64,000 nucleotides of DNA from Oscillibacter ruminantium GH1 (GTDB lineage: Bacteria; Bacillota; Clostridia; Oscillospirales; Oscillospiraceae), in contig NZ_DF158896.1 in the NCBI RefSeq assembly GCF_000307265.1, positions 408,675 to 472,674 of the forward strand, given 5' to 3'. This document shows positions 1-8,126 of the stretch, in pieces. Positions within the stretch are counted from its first letter, which is position 1. Every line of letters starts with the position of its first letter. The translations under genes were made by a program, and so were the position numbers. The notes under the pieces were generated by a model that saw nothing but the letters and a program-made list of their open reading frames with translations, was not told where the DNA came from and did no database searches.

Positions 1-1293
1 GGGCTGCTCGCACAGGCGCAGAACTTCTTCGGCCAGCGCCTGACCGCCTTCGCCGCCCTTGGCCCAAACTTCGGAAAGAGCCACGTTGACGCCCAGATCC
101 TTGCACTTGTCCTCCACCAGCTTCAACTCTGCGGCGGTGTCGGTGGGGAAGGCGTTGACAGCCACCACGCAGGGCAGACCGTAAACCTTCGTCACGTTTT
201 CCACATGCTGGAGCAGGTTGGGCAGACCCTTTTCCAGAGCCTCCAGATTTTCGTTGTTCAAGTCGGCCTTGGCGACGCCGCCATGATACTTCAGCGCGCG
301 GACCGTGGCGACCACCACCACCGCGTCGGGATGGAATCCGCCGGCACGGCACTTGATGTCCAAGAACTTCTCCGCGCCAAGGTCGGCGGCGAAGCCGGCC
401 TCCGTCACGGTGTAGTCACTGAGCTTCAAAGCGGTTTCCGTAGCCTGAATGGAGTTGCAGCCGTGAGCAATGTTGGCGAAGGGGCCGCCGTGGATCAGAG
501 CGGGCGTATGCTCCAGCGTTTGAACCAAGTTGGGCTTAATGGCGTCCTTCAAAAGGGCGGTCATGGCGCCCTCGGCGTGCAGGTCATGGGCAGTGACGGG
601 CTTGTCGTCCCGGCTGTAAGCCACCACCATGCGGGCGAGGCGGGCCTTCATGTCCGCAAGGTCGCTGGAAAGGCACAAAACCGCCATGATCTCAGAGGCC
701 ACGGTGATGTCGAACCCATCCTCACGGGGAACGCCGCTGGCTTTGCCGCCCATGCCGCAGACAATGTGGCGCAGCTGGCGGTCGTTCATGTCCACCACGC
801 GCTTCCAAACGATCTTACGCACGTCGATATCCAGCGCGTTGCCCTGCTGGATGTGGTTGTCAATCAGAGCGGACATCAGGTTGTTGGCCGCGCCGATGGC
901 GTGGAAATCGCCGGTGAAGTGGAGGTTGATGTCCTCCATGGGAACCACCTGTGCATAGCCGCCGCCAGCCGCGCCGCCCTTGACGCCGAACACGGGGCCG
1001 AGAGAGGGCTCCCGCAGGCAGACGACCGTCTTTTTGCCCAAGCGGTTCAGTGCGTCGGCAAGGCCGACGGACGTGGTGGTCTTGCCCTCACCGGCGGGGG
1101 TGGGGCTGATGGCCGTCACCAGCACCAGCTTGGCCTTGCGGGGCAGGTCCTTCAGTGCGTGGATATCCAGCTTCGCCTTATAGTGACCATAGGGCTCCAG
1201 AGTTTCCTGACCCACACCCAGCTTTGCGGCAATCTCTTCGATAGGCAGCATAGTGGATTCCTGGGCAATCTCGATATCGCTTTTCAAACCCAT
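1..1293 (-). CDS. fhs: Formate--tetrahydrofolate ligase, 3' end cut by window
   Basis: The enzyme joins formate to tetrahydrofolate with ATP and can run in reverse to make ATP from 10-formyl-THF. The visible 431 codons start at [11 protein letters not shown] and contain the P-loop [11 protein letters not shown], the [11 protein letters not shown] stretch and the GGGYAQV glycine-rich segment, all hallmarks of the family, whose members are about 555 residues; the C-terminal quarter lies off the left edge. A TAAGGAGGAG ribosome site precedes the ATG. It is last in a same-strand run after ftcD, fchA and hutD, so it probably disposes of the one-carbon unit released from formiminoglutamate. Identity is firm; the reverse, ATP-yielding direction is inference from context. 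Confidence 0.96.
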   Translation of the reverse strand, partial: MGLKSDIEIAQESTMLPIEEIAAKLGVGQETLEPYGHYKAKLDIHALKDLPRKAKLVLVTAISPTPAGEGKTTTSVGLADALNRLGKKTVVCLREPSLGPVFGVKGGAAGGGYAQVVPMEDINLHFTGDFHAIGAANNLMSALIDNHIQQGNALDIDVRKIVWKRVVDMNDRQLRHIVCGMGGKASGVPREDGFDITVASEIMAVLCLSSDLADMKARLARMVVAYSRDDKPVTAHDLHAEGAMTALLKDAIKPNLVQTLEHTPALIHGGPFANIAHGCNSIQATETALKLSDYTVTEAGFAADLGAEKFLDIKCRAGGFHPDAVVVVATVRALKYHGGVAKADLNNENLEALEKGLPNLLQHVENVTKVYGLPCVVAVNAFPTDTAAELKLVEDKCKDLGVNVALSEVWAKGGEGGQALAEEVLRLCEQP

Positions 1294-1320
1294 GAGTGAT
1301 CTCCTCCTTAAAATAATTGT

Positions 1321-1923
1321 TCAGCTTTCCGTCTCCGTCATCTCGCACAGCATAAATACAGACGCTCCGCCGCTGCGCAGCAGCGGTTCACCCTTTTGCG
1401 CCAGAACGGCCTCGCCCTTGGAAAAGCGAACCGTCTCGCCGTCCAAGGAGAGTTCGCCGTCTCCTTCCACGCAGTAAACGAGGAAGGAATACCGTTCGCG
1501 CTCCAGCGCCACGGTGCGGCTCAATTTCGCCGCGCCGTGTTCGCCAAGGTGCAGGCAGCGCATTTCTCCGCTGCACTTCCCCTTGCGAAGCATCAGGTTG
1601 AAGTCCGTGCAGATCCCTTCCGAACGGGTGGCCGCGCCGCCGTCGAACCGGTGGATGTTCCCCGGCGTGAGCGTCAAAGGCGTTCCGCCGTCATGGGAGA
1701 CAAGAATCGAACCTTGCAGCGTGGACAAAAAGCGCTCATAGTCCGGAAGCGGGGTGAAGTCCGAGGCGTCCAGCTCCACAGTGGCGGAGCTGACGCGCCA
1801 GAGAAAGTCCCGGTCCGGATAGCACGCTCCGGCAGGGGAAATGGCGATCTGCGTGGTGGTTCCGCCGCTCCAGCGGGTGGTGTCATAGTCTGCGGAGACG
1901 ATTTGCCGAATAGTAGCATTCAT
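1321..1923 (-). CDS. hutD: HutD family protein
   Basis: This 200-residue protein resembles HutD, a cupin-fold protein found in histidine-utilisation (hut) loci; in Pseudomonas it is thought to limit overshoot of hut expression rather than act as an enzyme. Visible family features are the N-terminal TTRWSGGTTTQIAISP, the FLWRVSSATVE stretch and the cupin-like pattern through GNIHRFDGG. It lies between the cyclodeaminase and fhs on the same strand, with a 43-bp gap to the upstream gene and 27 bp to fhs, consistent with one transcript. The context with ftcD supports the assignment. Its exact molecular job is not settled for the family. Confidence 0.85.
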   Translation of the reverse strand: MNATIRQIVSADYDTTRWSGGTTTQIAISPAGACYPDRDFLWRVSSATVELDASDFTPLPDYERFLSTLQGSILVSHDGGTPLTLTPGNIHRFDGGAATRSEGICTDFNLMLRKGKCSGEMRCLHLGEHGAAKLSRTVALERERYSFLVYCVEGDGELSLDGETVRFSKGEAVLAQKGEPLLRSGGASVFMLCEMTETES

Positions 1924-1966
1924 TATATCACACTTTTCCGTGCATTCAATCTGATATCTAACTCTT

Positions 1967-2593
1967 TTACAGGGATGCTAAAACTTTTTCGTAAATCGAA
2001 TCGGCCAGAGGCAGGGCCTTTGCCAGCAGAGCCTCGCCATTCTTGCGATACTGGTCGGCAAAAGCCTGATCCTTCAGCCCGCCGATGTTAATGAGTACGT
2101 TCAGCCATGCGCCCTGAATGGCGGCCTTCAGGCTTAGAGCCGCACAGCCCAAATCGCTGGCAGCGCTGGTGTTGGACTTGCCCACGATGCTGTCGGTCAG
2201 CTCCAGAGCCTTCACGGCCAGCTCCATCATCTCAAACGGAGTCTTGGTGCAGCCCTTCAACGCCTCCTGCATGGCGGCGGAACGGGCAGCCTTCTCCTCG
2301 TCGGTTTCCTTGGGCATGGAAAACACGGCGGAGACGGCGTTGAACGCCTCGGTATCCCGGTCGATCACATCTACATACTGGGCTTTCAGCGCCTGCGCCT
2401 TTTCACCCACGCCGGCGGTCAACTCCGCGAACTCGGCGTACTTTTTCTTGCCCTGCGTCAGCGCGCAGACCATGGCGGTCAAAGCTGCGCCCAGCGCACC
2501 CTCCAGCGCAGCGGCGGAGCCGCCGCCGGGGGCCGGCGCGTCGGAACCCATCAGGTCCACAAAGGATGTAACGGTCTGGTCAGCCAGTTTCAT
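1967..2593 (-). CDS. fchA: Cyclodeaminase/cyclohydrolase (FchA family)
   Basis: This 208-residue all-helical protein belongs to the formiminotransferase-cyclodeaminase C-terminal domain family. It converts 5-formimino-THF to 5,10-methenyl-THF with release of ammonia (or hydrolyses methenyl-THF). The N-terminal motif SDAPAPGGGSAAALEGALG and the later SNTSAASDLGCAAL are characteristic. It begins 10 bp downstream of ftcD, so the two halves of what is a single fused enzyme in animals are made here as neighbouring polypeptides. Cyclodeaminase activity fits the neighbours better than a free-standing cyclohydrolase role, but sequence alone cannot separate the two. Confidence 0.9.
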   Translation of the reverse strand: MKLADQTVTSFVDLMGSDAPAPGGGSAAALEGALGAALTAMVCALTQGKKKYAEFAELTAGVGEKAQALKAQYVDVIDRDTEAFNAVSAVFSMPKETDEEKAARSAAMQEALKGCTKTPFEMMELAVKALELTDSIVGKSNTSAASDLGCAALSLKAAIQGAWLNVLINIGGLKDQAFADQYRKNGEALLAKALPLADSIYEKVLASL

Positions 2594-2603
2594 GTCGGCC
2601 TCC

Positions 2604-3515
2604 TTATTCCATGTCGATCAGGTGATATTCCATCACCTGCTTGCGGCAGTCGAAGTTTTCGATCTTCAGGTAATACTCGGCGCAGTCGATCAGTGCCTTG
2701 GCGGGGGTCAGGCCCACGACTTCGGTGCCGAGAATCTTCACGCCCCAGCGGTCGGCCAGCGCGCGGACCATCTCATAGGTGAAGTACAGGGGAGTGCCCT
2801 CGTAGTTCACCATGTTCATGGAAACCTGCGCAATGTTCCGGTCTTCCAGCAGCAGGCCGATGGCCTTGCAGTACTTGAAGCCGCCGGAAGAGCCGCGGAT
2901 CGCCTTGGCGATCGCCTTGGCCACTTCCACATTGTCGGTGTCCAGATTCACGTTGAAGGCAACCAGAGGCATCCGGGCGCCGATGGCGGTGATACCGGCG
3001 GTGGGATGAATCTTCCGCTCGCCGAAGTCGGGAGCCCACTCGGGCTGCAGCAGCTTTTCGGGCATACCCTCGAACTGGCCCTTGCGGACCTTTGCCAGAT
3101 TCACCCGGTCGGGGGAAGAGGCGGAGTCCTCATACAGGAAACTGGGAACCTTCAGTTCTTCCCAGATGCGCTGGGCGACGCGCTTGCTGATCTCGATGCA
3201 CTCGTCCACCGTGATGTCCATGGTGGGGACGAAGGGGATCACGTCTGTGGCGCCCATGCGGGGATGCGCGCCCTCGTGCTTGGTCAGGTCAATAGTCTCA
3301 GTGGCCTTTTTGCACAGCTGGAAAGCCACTTCCTCAATGCCGGCCGGAGAGCCGACCAACGTGAACACGCAGCGGTTGTGGGTGCCGTCGGACTGAACGT
3401 CCATCACCGTGCAGCCGGGAACAGAGTTGGCCACGTCAACCAGACCTTGGAAAACAACCTCGTCCTTTTCTTTGCTGACGCTGAAATTGGGGATGCACTC
3501 TACGAGCTTTGCCAT
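2604..3515 (-). CDS. ftcD: Glutamate formimidoyltransferase
   Basis: The 303-residue enzyme transfers the formimino group from N-formimino-L-glutamate to tetrahydrofolate, the last nitrogen-bearing step of histidine breakdown. The start MAKLVECIPNFSVSKEKD, the LTKHEGAHPRMGATDVIPFVP segment around the catalytic His, and the length of the isolated transferase domain all fit. A GGAGG-type ribosome site precedes the ATG at 3515. It heads the run ftcD-fchA-hutD-fhs. No histidase, urocanase or imidazolonepropionase is visible, so those genes are outside the window or absent. Confidence 0.96.
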   Translation of the reverse strand: MAKLVECIPNFSVSKEKDEVVFQGLVDVANSVPGCTVMDVQSDGTHNRCVFTLVGSPAGIEEVAFQLCKKATETIDLTKHEGAHPRMGATDVIPFVPTMDITVDECIEISKRVAQRIWEELKVPSFLYEDSASSPDRVNLAKVRKGQFEGMPEKLLQPEWAPDFGERKIHPTAGITAIGARMPLVAFNVNLDTDNVEVAKAIAKAIRGSSGGFKYCKAIGLLLEDRNIAQVSMNMVNYEGTPLYFTYEMVRALADRWGVKILGTEVVGLTPAKALIDCAEYYLKIENFDCRKQVMEYHLIDME

Positions 3516-3662
3516 TTCAATTTCCTCCTGATTGTTTTAATTTTGTAGATGACGGAATGATGCAGAGATATGTATCCATTGCAAGGGTGGAAACAGCGGC
3601 ATTTTCCCTTTTGAGAAATTCCGCACAGACATTTCAAACGGGCCTCGCCCGATCACGCTGTC

Positions 3663-3671
3663 AGTATAGCA
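3663..3671 (-). promoter_or_regulatory. Candidate extended -10 promoter of the ftcD operon
   Basis: On the minus strand the hexamer TATACT at 3668-3663 is preceded by TGC, giving an extended -10 element about 150 bp upstream of the ftcD start. No good -35 hexamer stands at the normal distance. The call rests on this element only and is tentative. The remainder of 3516-3838 is AT-rich with A and T runs and holds no gene that I can support. Confidence 0.35.
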
Positions 3672-3828
3672 AGCCTCCATCCAAAACACGTCTAATTTTC
3701 GACACAGCGTCAAAAAACTTGAAAAAGTTTAAACTTGTGCCAAACTTTTGAAAAAATGCAATAGATCAAATGAGGAAGGTTGCAAAAAAAGCGTCTAACT
3801 TTTTGACTGCGAAAGCATTTCAAACCCA

Positions 3829-3857
3829 TTGACTTATTATCGAACTAGTAGTACGAT
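3829..3857 (+). promoter_or_regulatory. TetR gene promoter with overlapping palindromic operator
   Basis: TTGACT at 3829-3834, a 17-bp spacer and TACGAT at 3852-3857 form a plausible sigma-A promoter. Spacer and -10 are covered by an imperfect palindrome, ATCGAACTAGTAGTACGAT (3839-3857), in which 16 of 18 non-central positions are symmetric. A dimeric TetR repressor sitting here would block RNA polymerase, so autoregulation by the gene at 3892 is the simple reading. Binding is inferred. Confidence 0.6.
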
Positions 3858-3891
3858 GTTTATAATTAGAGTTGGGTTTCGGGAGGTATCT

Positions 3892-4530
3892 ATGGCGCAA
3901 AAAAAAGAGAACCGGCTGGTCCGGTTCAATCGTCAGAACATTTTAGAGGCGGCGGAGCGGCTGTTTGCGGAAAAAGGCGTTCGGCAGACCACTATGGACG
4001 ACATCGCAAAAGCGGCGGATTATAGTAAGTCCACCGTCTATGTCTACTTCAAGAGCAAAGACGAGATTTACGATTGGATTATTTACACCCATATGTGCAC
4101 CCTGCGGGACGCCGCGAATTCCTGCCTGGAGACAACGGTGGACTTCACCGCCTGCTATTTTTCCATCTGCCGGAGCCTGACGGAGCTTTACGACCGCTAC
4201 CCGCTGTATTTTTCCAGTATCACAGGAAAAATCCCCGTTGATGCGCAGGCCTTGGCGGAGAGCGAGATTTTGCGGCGCATTTACGACGTTGGCGAGGAGA
4301 TCAATGCTGCCATGGCGCTTCTGTTTCAGCGGGGAATGGACGAAGGAGTGCTCCGCCGGGGACTTTCGGTCGGACCCACTGTCTTTACGCTCTGGGCCGC
4401 TCTCGGGAGCCTCATTGAAATGGCAGGGAGCAAGGAAGCGTATCTTGCGGAGCAAATGGGCCTGAGCCGGGAGGAATTTTTGCAGTACGGCTTTCAGATG
4501 ATGCTTGCCTCTGTGAAAAAGGAGGCCTGA
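3892..4530 (+). CDS. TetR/AcrR family transcriptional regulator
   Basis: A 212-residue one-component repressor. The N-terminal helix-turn-helix runs through NILEAAERLFAEKGVRQTTMDDIAKAADYSKSTVYVYFKSKDEI, a textbook TetR DNA-binding domain; the C-terminal ligand domain is not assignable. The ATG at 3892 is preferred over an in-frame start 63 bp upstream because GGGAGG stands 5 bp before it and the upstream stretch covers the promoter and operator. It is divergent from ftcD and followed by a flavodoxin/ferredoxin gene, which may be its target or co-transcribed partner. The inducer is unknown. Confidence 0.9.
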   Translation: MAQKKENRLVRFNRQNILEAAERLFAEKGVRQTTMDDIAKAADYSKSTVYVYFKSKDEIYDWIIYTHMCTLRDAANSCLETTVDFTACYFSICRSLTELYDRYPLYFSSITGKIPVDAQALAESEILRRIYDVGEEINAAMALLFQRGMDEGVLRRGLSVGPTVFTLWAALGSLIEMAGSKEAYLAEQMGLSREEFLQYGFQMMLASVKKEA

Positions 4531-4627
4531 GCGTGAGGATCGTTTTGAGCCGTGGGTGTTTTTCAGCAATAAAAATTCTCTGGATGGCGGGCCTGTCCGG
4601 GGATACTGCAAAAAGGAGCGATGTCAT

Positions 4628-5389
4628 ATGACAGGCGTTTATCTCAGCGGCACGGGGAACACCCGGCACTGCGTGAAAAAGCTGCTGTCCCTGCTGGATG
4701 AAAGCGCCCGGGCCGTCCCATTGGAGAGCCCGTCGGCGGTGGAGGCGATTCAAGGGGAGGAATGGATTCTGCTGGCCTATCCCACTCAGTTTTCCAACGC
4801 GCCGATCTTCGTTCGGGATTTTATCAAGACCCATGCTGCCCTGTGGCAGGGGAAAAAGGTTTTCTGCCTGACCACCATGGGGCTTTTCAGTGGAGACGGC
4901 ACCGGCTGCACGGCAAGGCTCTTGAAAAAAAGAGGAGCGGACGTGGTTGGCGGGCTTCAAATTCGGATGCCGGACGCGGTCTGCGATAGCAAGGCGCTGA
5001 AAAAGAGCTTGGCGGAGAACCGTGAGATTGTGGCAATGGCGGATGGGAAAATAGAAGCCGCCGCCGAAAGCATAAAAAAAGGCGTCTATCCGCAGGAGGG
5101 GCTGCGGCTGGTCGACCATCTCGCGGGGCTTCTGGGTCAGCGGCTCTGGTTTTACGGGAAGACCCTTCACTATTCACGGCAGCTGAACATTCACGACAGC
5201 TGTATCGGCTGTGGTCTGTGCGCCAAGCAGTGTCCCATGGGGAATCTGCGCATGGAGAGGGGACGGCCCGTCCCCGGTGGTCACTGCACCATGTGCTACC
5301 GCTGCGTCAGTTCCTGCCCCCAAAAGGCAATCACGCTGCTGGGGAAAGCGGTGGTTGAGCAGTGCCGCTTTGAATCCTATCGGGTATAG
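4628..5389 (+). CDS. Flavodoxin/4Fe-4S ferredoxin fusion (EFR1 family)
   Basis: A 253-residue two-domain electron carrier. Residues 1 to about 150 form a flavodoxin-like domain with the FMN phosphate loop SGTGNTRH near the N-terminus. Two 4Fe-4S motifs follow near the C-terminus, CIGCGLCAKQCP and CTMCYRCVSSCP, so electrons can pass between FMN and the clusters. This layout matches the EFR1-type ferredoxins common in gut Clostridia. The ATG at 4628 follows an AAAAAGGAGCG ribosome site. It lies about 100 bp behind the TetR gene on the same strand and may be controlled with it. Its redox partner cannot be told from the sequence. Confidence 0.88.
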   Translation: MTGVYLSGTGNTRHCVKKLLSLLDESARAVPLESPSAVEAIQGEEWILLAYPTQFSNAPIFVRDFIKTHAALWQGKKVFCLTTMGLFSGDGTGCTARLLKKRGADVVGGLQIRMPDAVCDSKALKKSLAENREIVAMADGKIEAAAESIKKGVYPQEGLRLVDHLAGLLGQRLWFYGKTLHYSRQLNIHDSCIGCGLCAKQCPMGNLRMERGRPVPGGHCTMCYRCVSSCPQKAITLLGKAVVEQCRFESYRV

Positions 5390-5393
5390 AGAA

Positions 5394-5435
5394 AGCCGCG
5401 CGGCACAGTTGAACTGTACCGCGCGGTTCTTTTTA
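5394..5435. terminator. Bidirectional terminator between convergent genes
   Basis: Inverted repeat CCGCGCGGCACAGTT (5396-5410) pairs with 5411-5426 with one mismatch. A T-run follows on the plus strand and A residues precede it. It sits between the convergent flavodoxin/ferredoxin gene and the MerR gene. Confidence 0.85.
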
Positions 5436-5459
5436 CGCTTGGGAAAGTTTGCCCGCCGT

Positions 5460-6191
5460 TCACTTGCGGCAGTGGGCCTCAATAGCCTTTGCCATGAACG
5501 CCGCGGTTCCCGGGCCGTTTTTGTCGATGTTCTCCGTAAAGCGCGGGTCGCTCACATACATCGCGCCAAGTCCTGCCAGAATTTCATCGGTGCAGTGGTA
5601 AAAGTTTTCTGTGATATACTCTCTCCACTGCCGAACCAATTCCTGCGCGGCGTCGCCGGACGGCGATTCGTCCCGATGCTCCGCAAATGCCCGCATCAGT
5701 GCCGCGCCCTCGTCGTTGACGGCGTTCCACTTGGCGCCGTCATACCGGGCCGTCTTTTTCTGCTCCTCTCGAAAGGCCGGGGTATCTCCCCAGCGCTCCC
5801 GAACCTCTTTCGTATACTGCTCGCGCATCGTCTCAATTTCCGTTTTATCAAATTCCTGAAAACTCATTTCACTTTCTCCTTTTAAGGTTTTGTCCACCAG
5901 TCCGATCAGCCCGTTCAAACGCTCCCGTTTTTTTACAAGCAGCTCCCGGTGCTTTTCCAGAGCCTCCTGCCGGTTATAGCCGGGTTTTTCCATGATCTCC
6001 CGAATTTCCTGAAGCGGAAAGTCCAGCTCCCGGAAAAACAAAATCTGCTGCAACACCGCCAGCGACTCCCGGTCGTAGAGGCGATAGCCCGCCTCGGTGA
6101 TCCGGCTGGGCTTCAGCAATCCGATTTGATCGTAATAATGCAGTGTCCGCACGGTAATACCGGTGCGCTTTGCCACCTCGTTGATTTTCAT
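5460..6191 (-). CDS. MerR family regulator with TipAS ligand domain
   Basis: A 243-residue activator. Residues 1-70 are a MerR winged helix (KINEVAKRTGITVRTLHYYDQIGLLKPSRITEAGYRLY, short quotes joined here from one stretch), then a dimerisation helix through KKRERLNGLIGLVDKTL. The C-terminal 120 residues resemble the TipAS drug-binding fold, with WRE and the YHCTDEILAGLGAMY segment. TipAL-type proteins bind peptide antibiotics and activate export genes. No obvious target lies next to it; the gene behind it (6577) is divergent and has its own promoter. Confidence 0.88.
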   Translation of the reverse strand: MKINEVAKRTGITVRTLHYYDQIGLLKPSRITEAGYRLYDRESLAVLQQILFFRELDFPLQEIREIMEKPGYNRQEALEKHRELLVKKRERLNGLIGLVDKTLKGESEMSFQEFDKTEIETMREQYTKEVRERWGDTPAFREEQKKTARYDGAKWNAVNDEGAALMRAFAEHRDESPSGDAAQELVRQWREYITENFYHCTDEILAGLGAMYVSDPRFTENIDKNGPGTAAFMAKAIEAHCRK

Positions 6192-6459
6192 GGATACAGC
6201 CTCCTTTCCTGTGCCCTTTGGACCACAAGAATGAATTTACACTATTACGTTATGTCAGAGTCAAGCAAAAATCAAATCTTTTTTGTGTTTGCTGCCATGC
6301 AAAAATTTCCACCAAGAGTAGACGGTGCTTTGTTCTTTCAGCGAGCAACTATATTCACCGCAATCGCCTGCATTCAGGTGCTTAACCCGCAGAAATGTCA
6401 AAAGCCCTGTGTAAATATCGTGTAAATTTCCAAAAATAACGTGTAAATTAAATTGCGGA

Positions 6460-6488
6460 TTGACACATTTTCCAATTGATATTATAAT
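6460..6488 (+). promoter_or_regulatory. Consensus sigma-A promoter of the dipeptidase operon
   Basis: TTGACA at 6460-6465, a 17-bp spacer and TATAAT at 6483-6488: both hexamers match consensus exactly. So strong a promoter normally needs a repressor, and the operators described at 6486-6512 overlap its -10. Confidence 0.9.
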
Positions 6489-6512
6489 CATGATTATATT
6501 AAAATCGCGATT
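6483..6512. promoter_or_regulatory. Tandem AATCNNGATT operators
   Basis: AATCATGATT at 6486-6495 lies inside the perfect 16-bp palindrome TATAATCATGATTATA (6483-6498), which covers the -10. AATCGCGATT follows at 6503-6512, exactly 17 bp further on. The same decamer pattern at the same 17-bp pitch recurs at 10668-10694 beside the EamA and TetR genes. The TetR protein encoded at 10827 is the most likely ligand; this is inference from position and shared sites. Confidence 0.7.
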
Positions 6513-6576
6513 GCATAGCACGCTCTGCCGAAATAAGAAAAAGAGAATCAGGCTTCGCGAAGTGAGGAGGGGAATT

Positions 6577-8031
6577 GTGAGCAACGGAATAAAAACCCTG
6601 TGCAAACACCGGGTTTTTTACCATTTCAAGCAAATCTGCGACATTCCGCGCGGAAGCGGAAACGAGAAGGAACTGAGCGATTATATTCTTGGCTGGGCCA
6701 ATGGGCTGGGACTGGACGCGGAGCAGGACGTTCACCGCAACGTGCTGATCCGCAAGGCGGCCACGTCTGGGTTTGAAGGCGCGCCCACCGTGATGCTGCA
6801 GGCGCATCTGGACATGGTCTGCGAAAAAGCGGAGGGAGTCACGCACGACTTTTTGAAGGACCCCATTAACTGGGTGATCGAGGGCGACGTTCTCTCTACC
6901 GGCGGAAAAACCACGCTGGGGGCTGACGATGGCATCGGCGTGGCGCTGGCCATGGCGGTTTTAGAGGATGCGGATTTGCGGCATCCCGCGCTGGAGGTGC
7001 TGTTTACCTCCTGCGAGGAGGCGGATTTTTCCGGCGCGGAGGGGTTTGACACCGCCCGCATGGAGGCGTCCCGCTTGATTAACCTTGACAACACGGACGA
7101 ATCGGTGATCGTGTGCGGCAGCTGCGGGGGGATGCAGGTGGACTTTCATCTTCCTGTCAAAGCCGAACAAGTACCCGCAGGCTGGAGCGCTTATCGCCTG
7201 TGCGTATCCGGGCTGCAGGGCGGACATTCCGGCGAAGACATTCACCGCGGCCGCGGAAACGCCAACATTCTGCTGGCGCGGCTGCTGATGGCGGCGGAAG
7301 AATGCTGCGCATTCTATCTGACCAGCATTCGGGGCGGCAGCTTCCGGCTGGCCATTCCCCGGGATGCCGAAGCGGTTCTCTGGCTGGACGCATCCCGTCT
7401 TGCCGAGGTACAGACACGGTTTGCTGCCTTGGAAGCGGCGTTTCGCGCCGAACTGCCCGCCACTGCCGAGCTTGTGAAGGTGGAGTTAACCGCCGCTTCG
7501 GCTGTTCGTCTTGGAGCCAAGCCGGACGGAATCATCACTGCTTTGGTTTTAATACCGGATGGGATTCAGCAGATGAACGAAGTCCTCACCGGCTTGGTGG
7601 ACACCTCGGACAATCTGGGCGAGGTGTATTTAGACTTGAACCGGGAAGAGCTCCATCTGGTGCTGGAAATCCGGTCCGCGCAAACGAGCCTGGGGGAGTA
7701 TCTGTTCCGGCGGATGGAGCGGCTGGCTCATACATTGGGAGGGAGCTGCCGGTGGAGCGTTGTCTATCCCAGCTGGGATTTCCGTCCCGCGTCCAAGCTC
7801 CGCCAAATTTATGCGGACGCCTACACGGCGCTGCGTGGGAACGCGCCAACCTTCCTCACCGTCCACGCGGGACTGGAGGTCGGATATTTCTTCCAAACAA
7901 AGCCGCTGCTTGATGCCATTTCCATCGGCCCGGACTGTTGGGACTTTCATTCGCCCACAGAGTCTCTTCGCATCTCGTCTGTGAAGAATGTTTACAGCTG
8001 CCTGTGCAGTGCGCTTGCTTCCATGGGCTGA
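6577..8031 (+). CDS. pepD: Xaa-His dipeptidase (M20 family, PepD-type)
   Basis: A 484-residue cytosolic metallopeptidase that cleaves aminoacyl-histidine and related dipeptides. M20 signatures are present: VMLQAHLDMVCEK (first metal His and Asp), LGADDGIGVA (bridging Asp), TSCEEADFSGAEG (general base Glu and metal Glu), SGLQGGHSGEDIHRGRGNA of the dimerisation domain and the C-terminal VHAGLEVG. The GTG at 6577 is chosen because GAGGAGGGG stands just before it; an upstream in-frame ATG would place the start in the operator region. It is followed after 95 bp by a YfcC-type carrier, suggesting uptake or export of peptides or amino acids coupled to hydrolysis. Confidence 0.93.
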   Translation: MSNGIKTLCKHRVFYHFKQICDIPRGSGNEKELSDYILGWANGLGLDAEQDVHRNVLIRKAATSGFEGAPTVMLQAHLDMVCEKAEGVTHDFLKDPINWVIEGDVLSTGGKTTLGADDGIGVALAMAVLEDADLRHPALEVLFTSCEEADFSGAEGFDTARMEASRLINLDNTDESVIVCGSCGGMQVDFHLPVKAEQVPAGWSAYRLCVSGLQGGHSGEDIHRGRGNANILLARLLMAAEECCAFYLTSIRGGSFRLAIPRDAEAVLWLDASRLAEVQTRFAALEAAFRAELPATAELVKVELTAASAVRLGAKPDGIITALVLIPDGIQQMNEVLTGLVDTSDNLGEVYLDLNREELHLVLEIRSAQTSLGEYLFRRMERLAHTLGGSCRWSVVYPSWDFRPASKLRQIYADAYTALRGNAPTFLTVHAGLEVGYFFQTKPLLDAISIGPDCWDFHSPTESLRISSVKNVYSCLCSALASMG

Positions 8032-8126
8032 ATATAGAACCTGCATGTACGTCGTCTCAATTGTAAATACAGGTTCTTGCAGCGCATGACGCAGGAGGGA
8101 AAAAACTAAATATAAGGGAGTCATTT

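Noticed and set aside
205..1299. Long plus-strand reading frame over the fhs gene
   Set aside because: Antisense shadow: the minus strand has unmistakable formate--THF ligase motifs and a ribosome site.
3829..3891. Upstream start for the TetR gene
   Set aside because: It would begin inside the promoter and operator; the ATG at 3892 has a good ribosome site and family-typical length.
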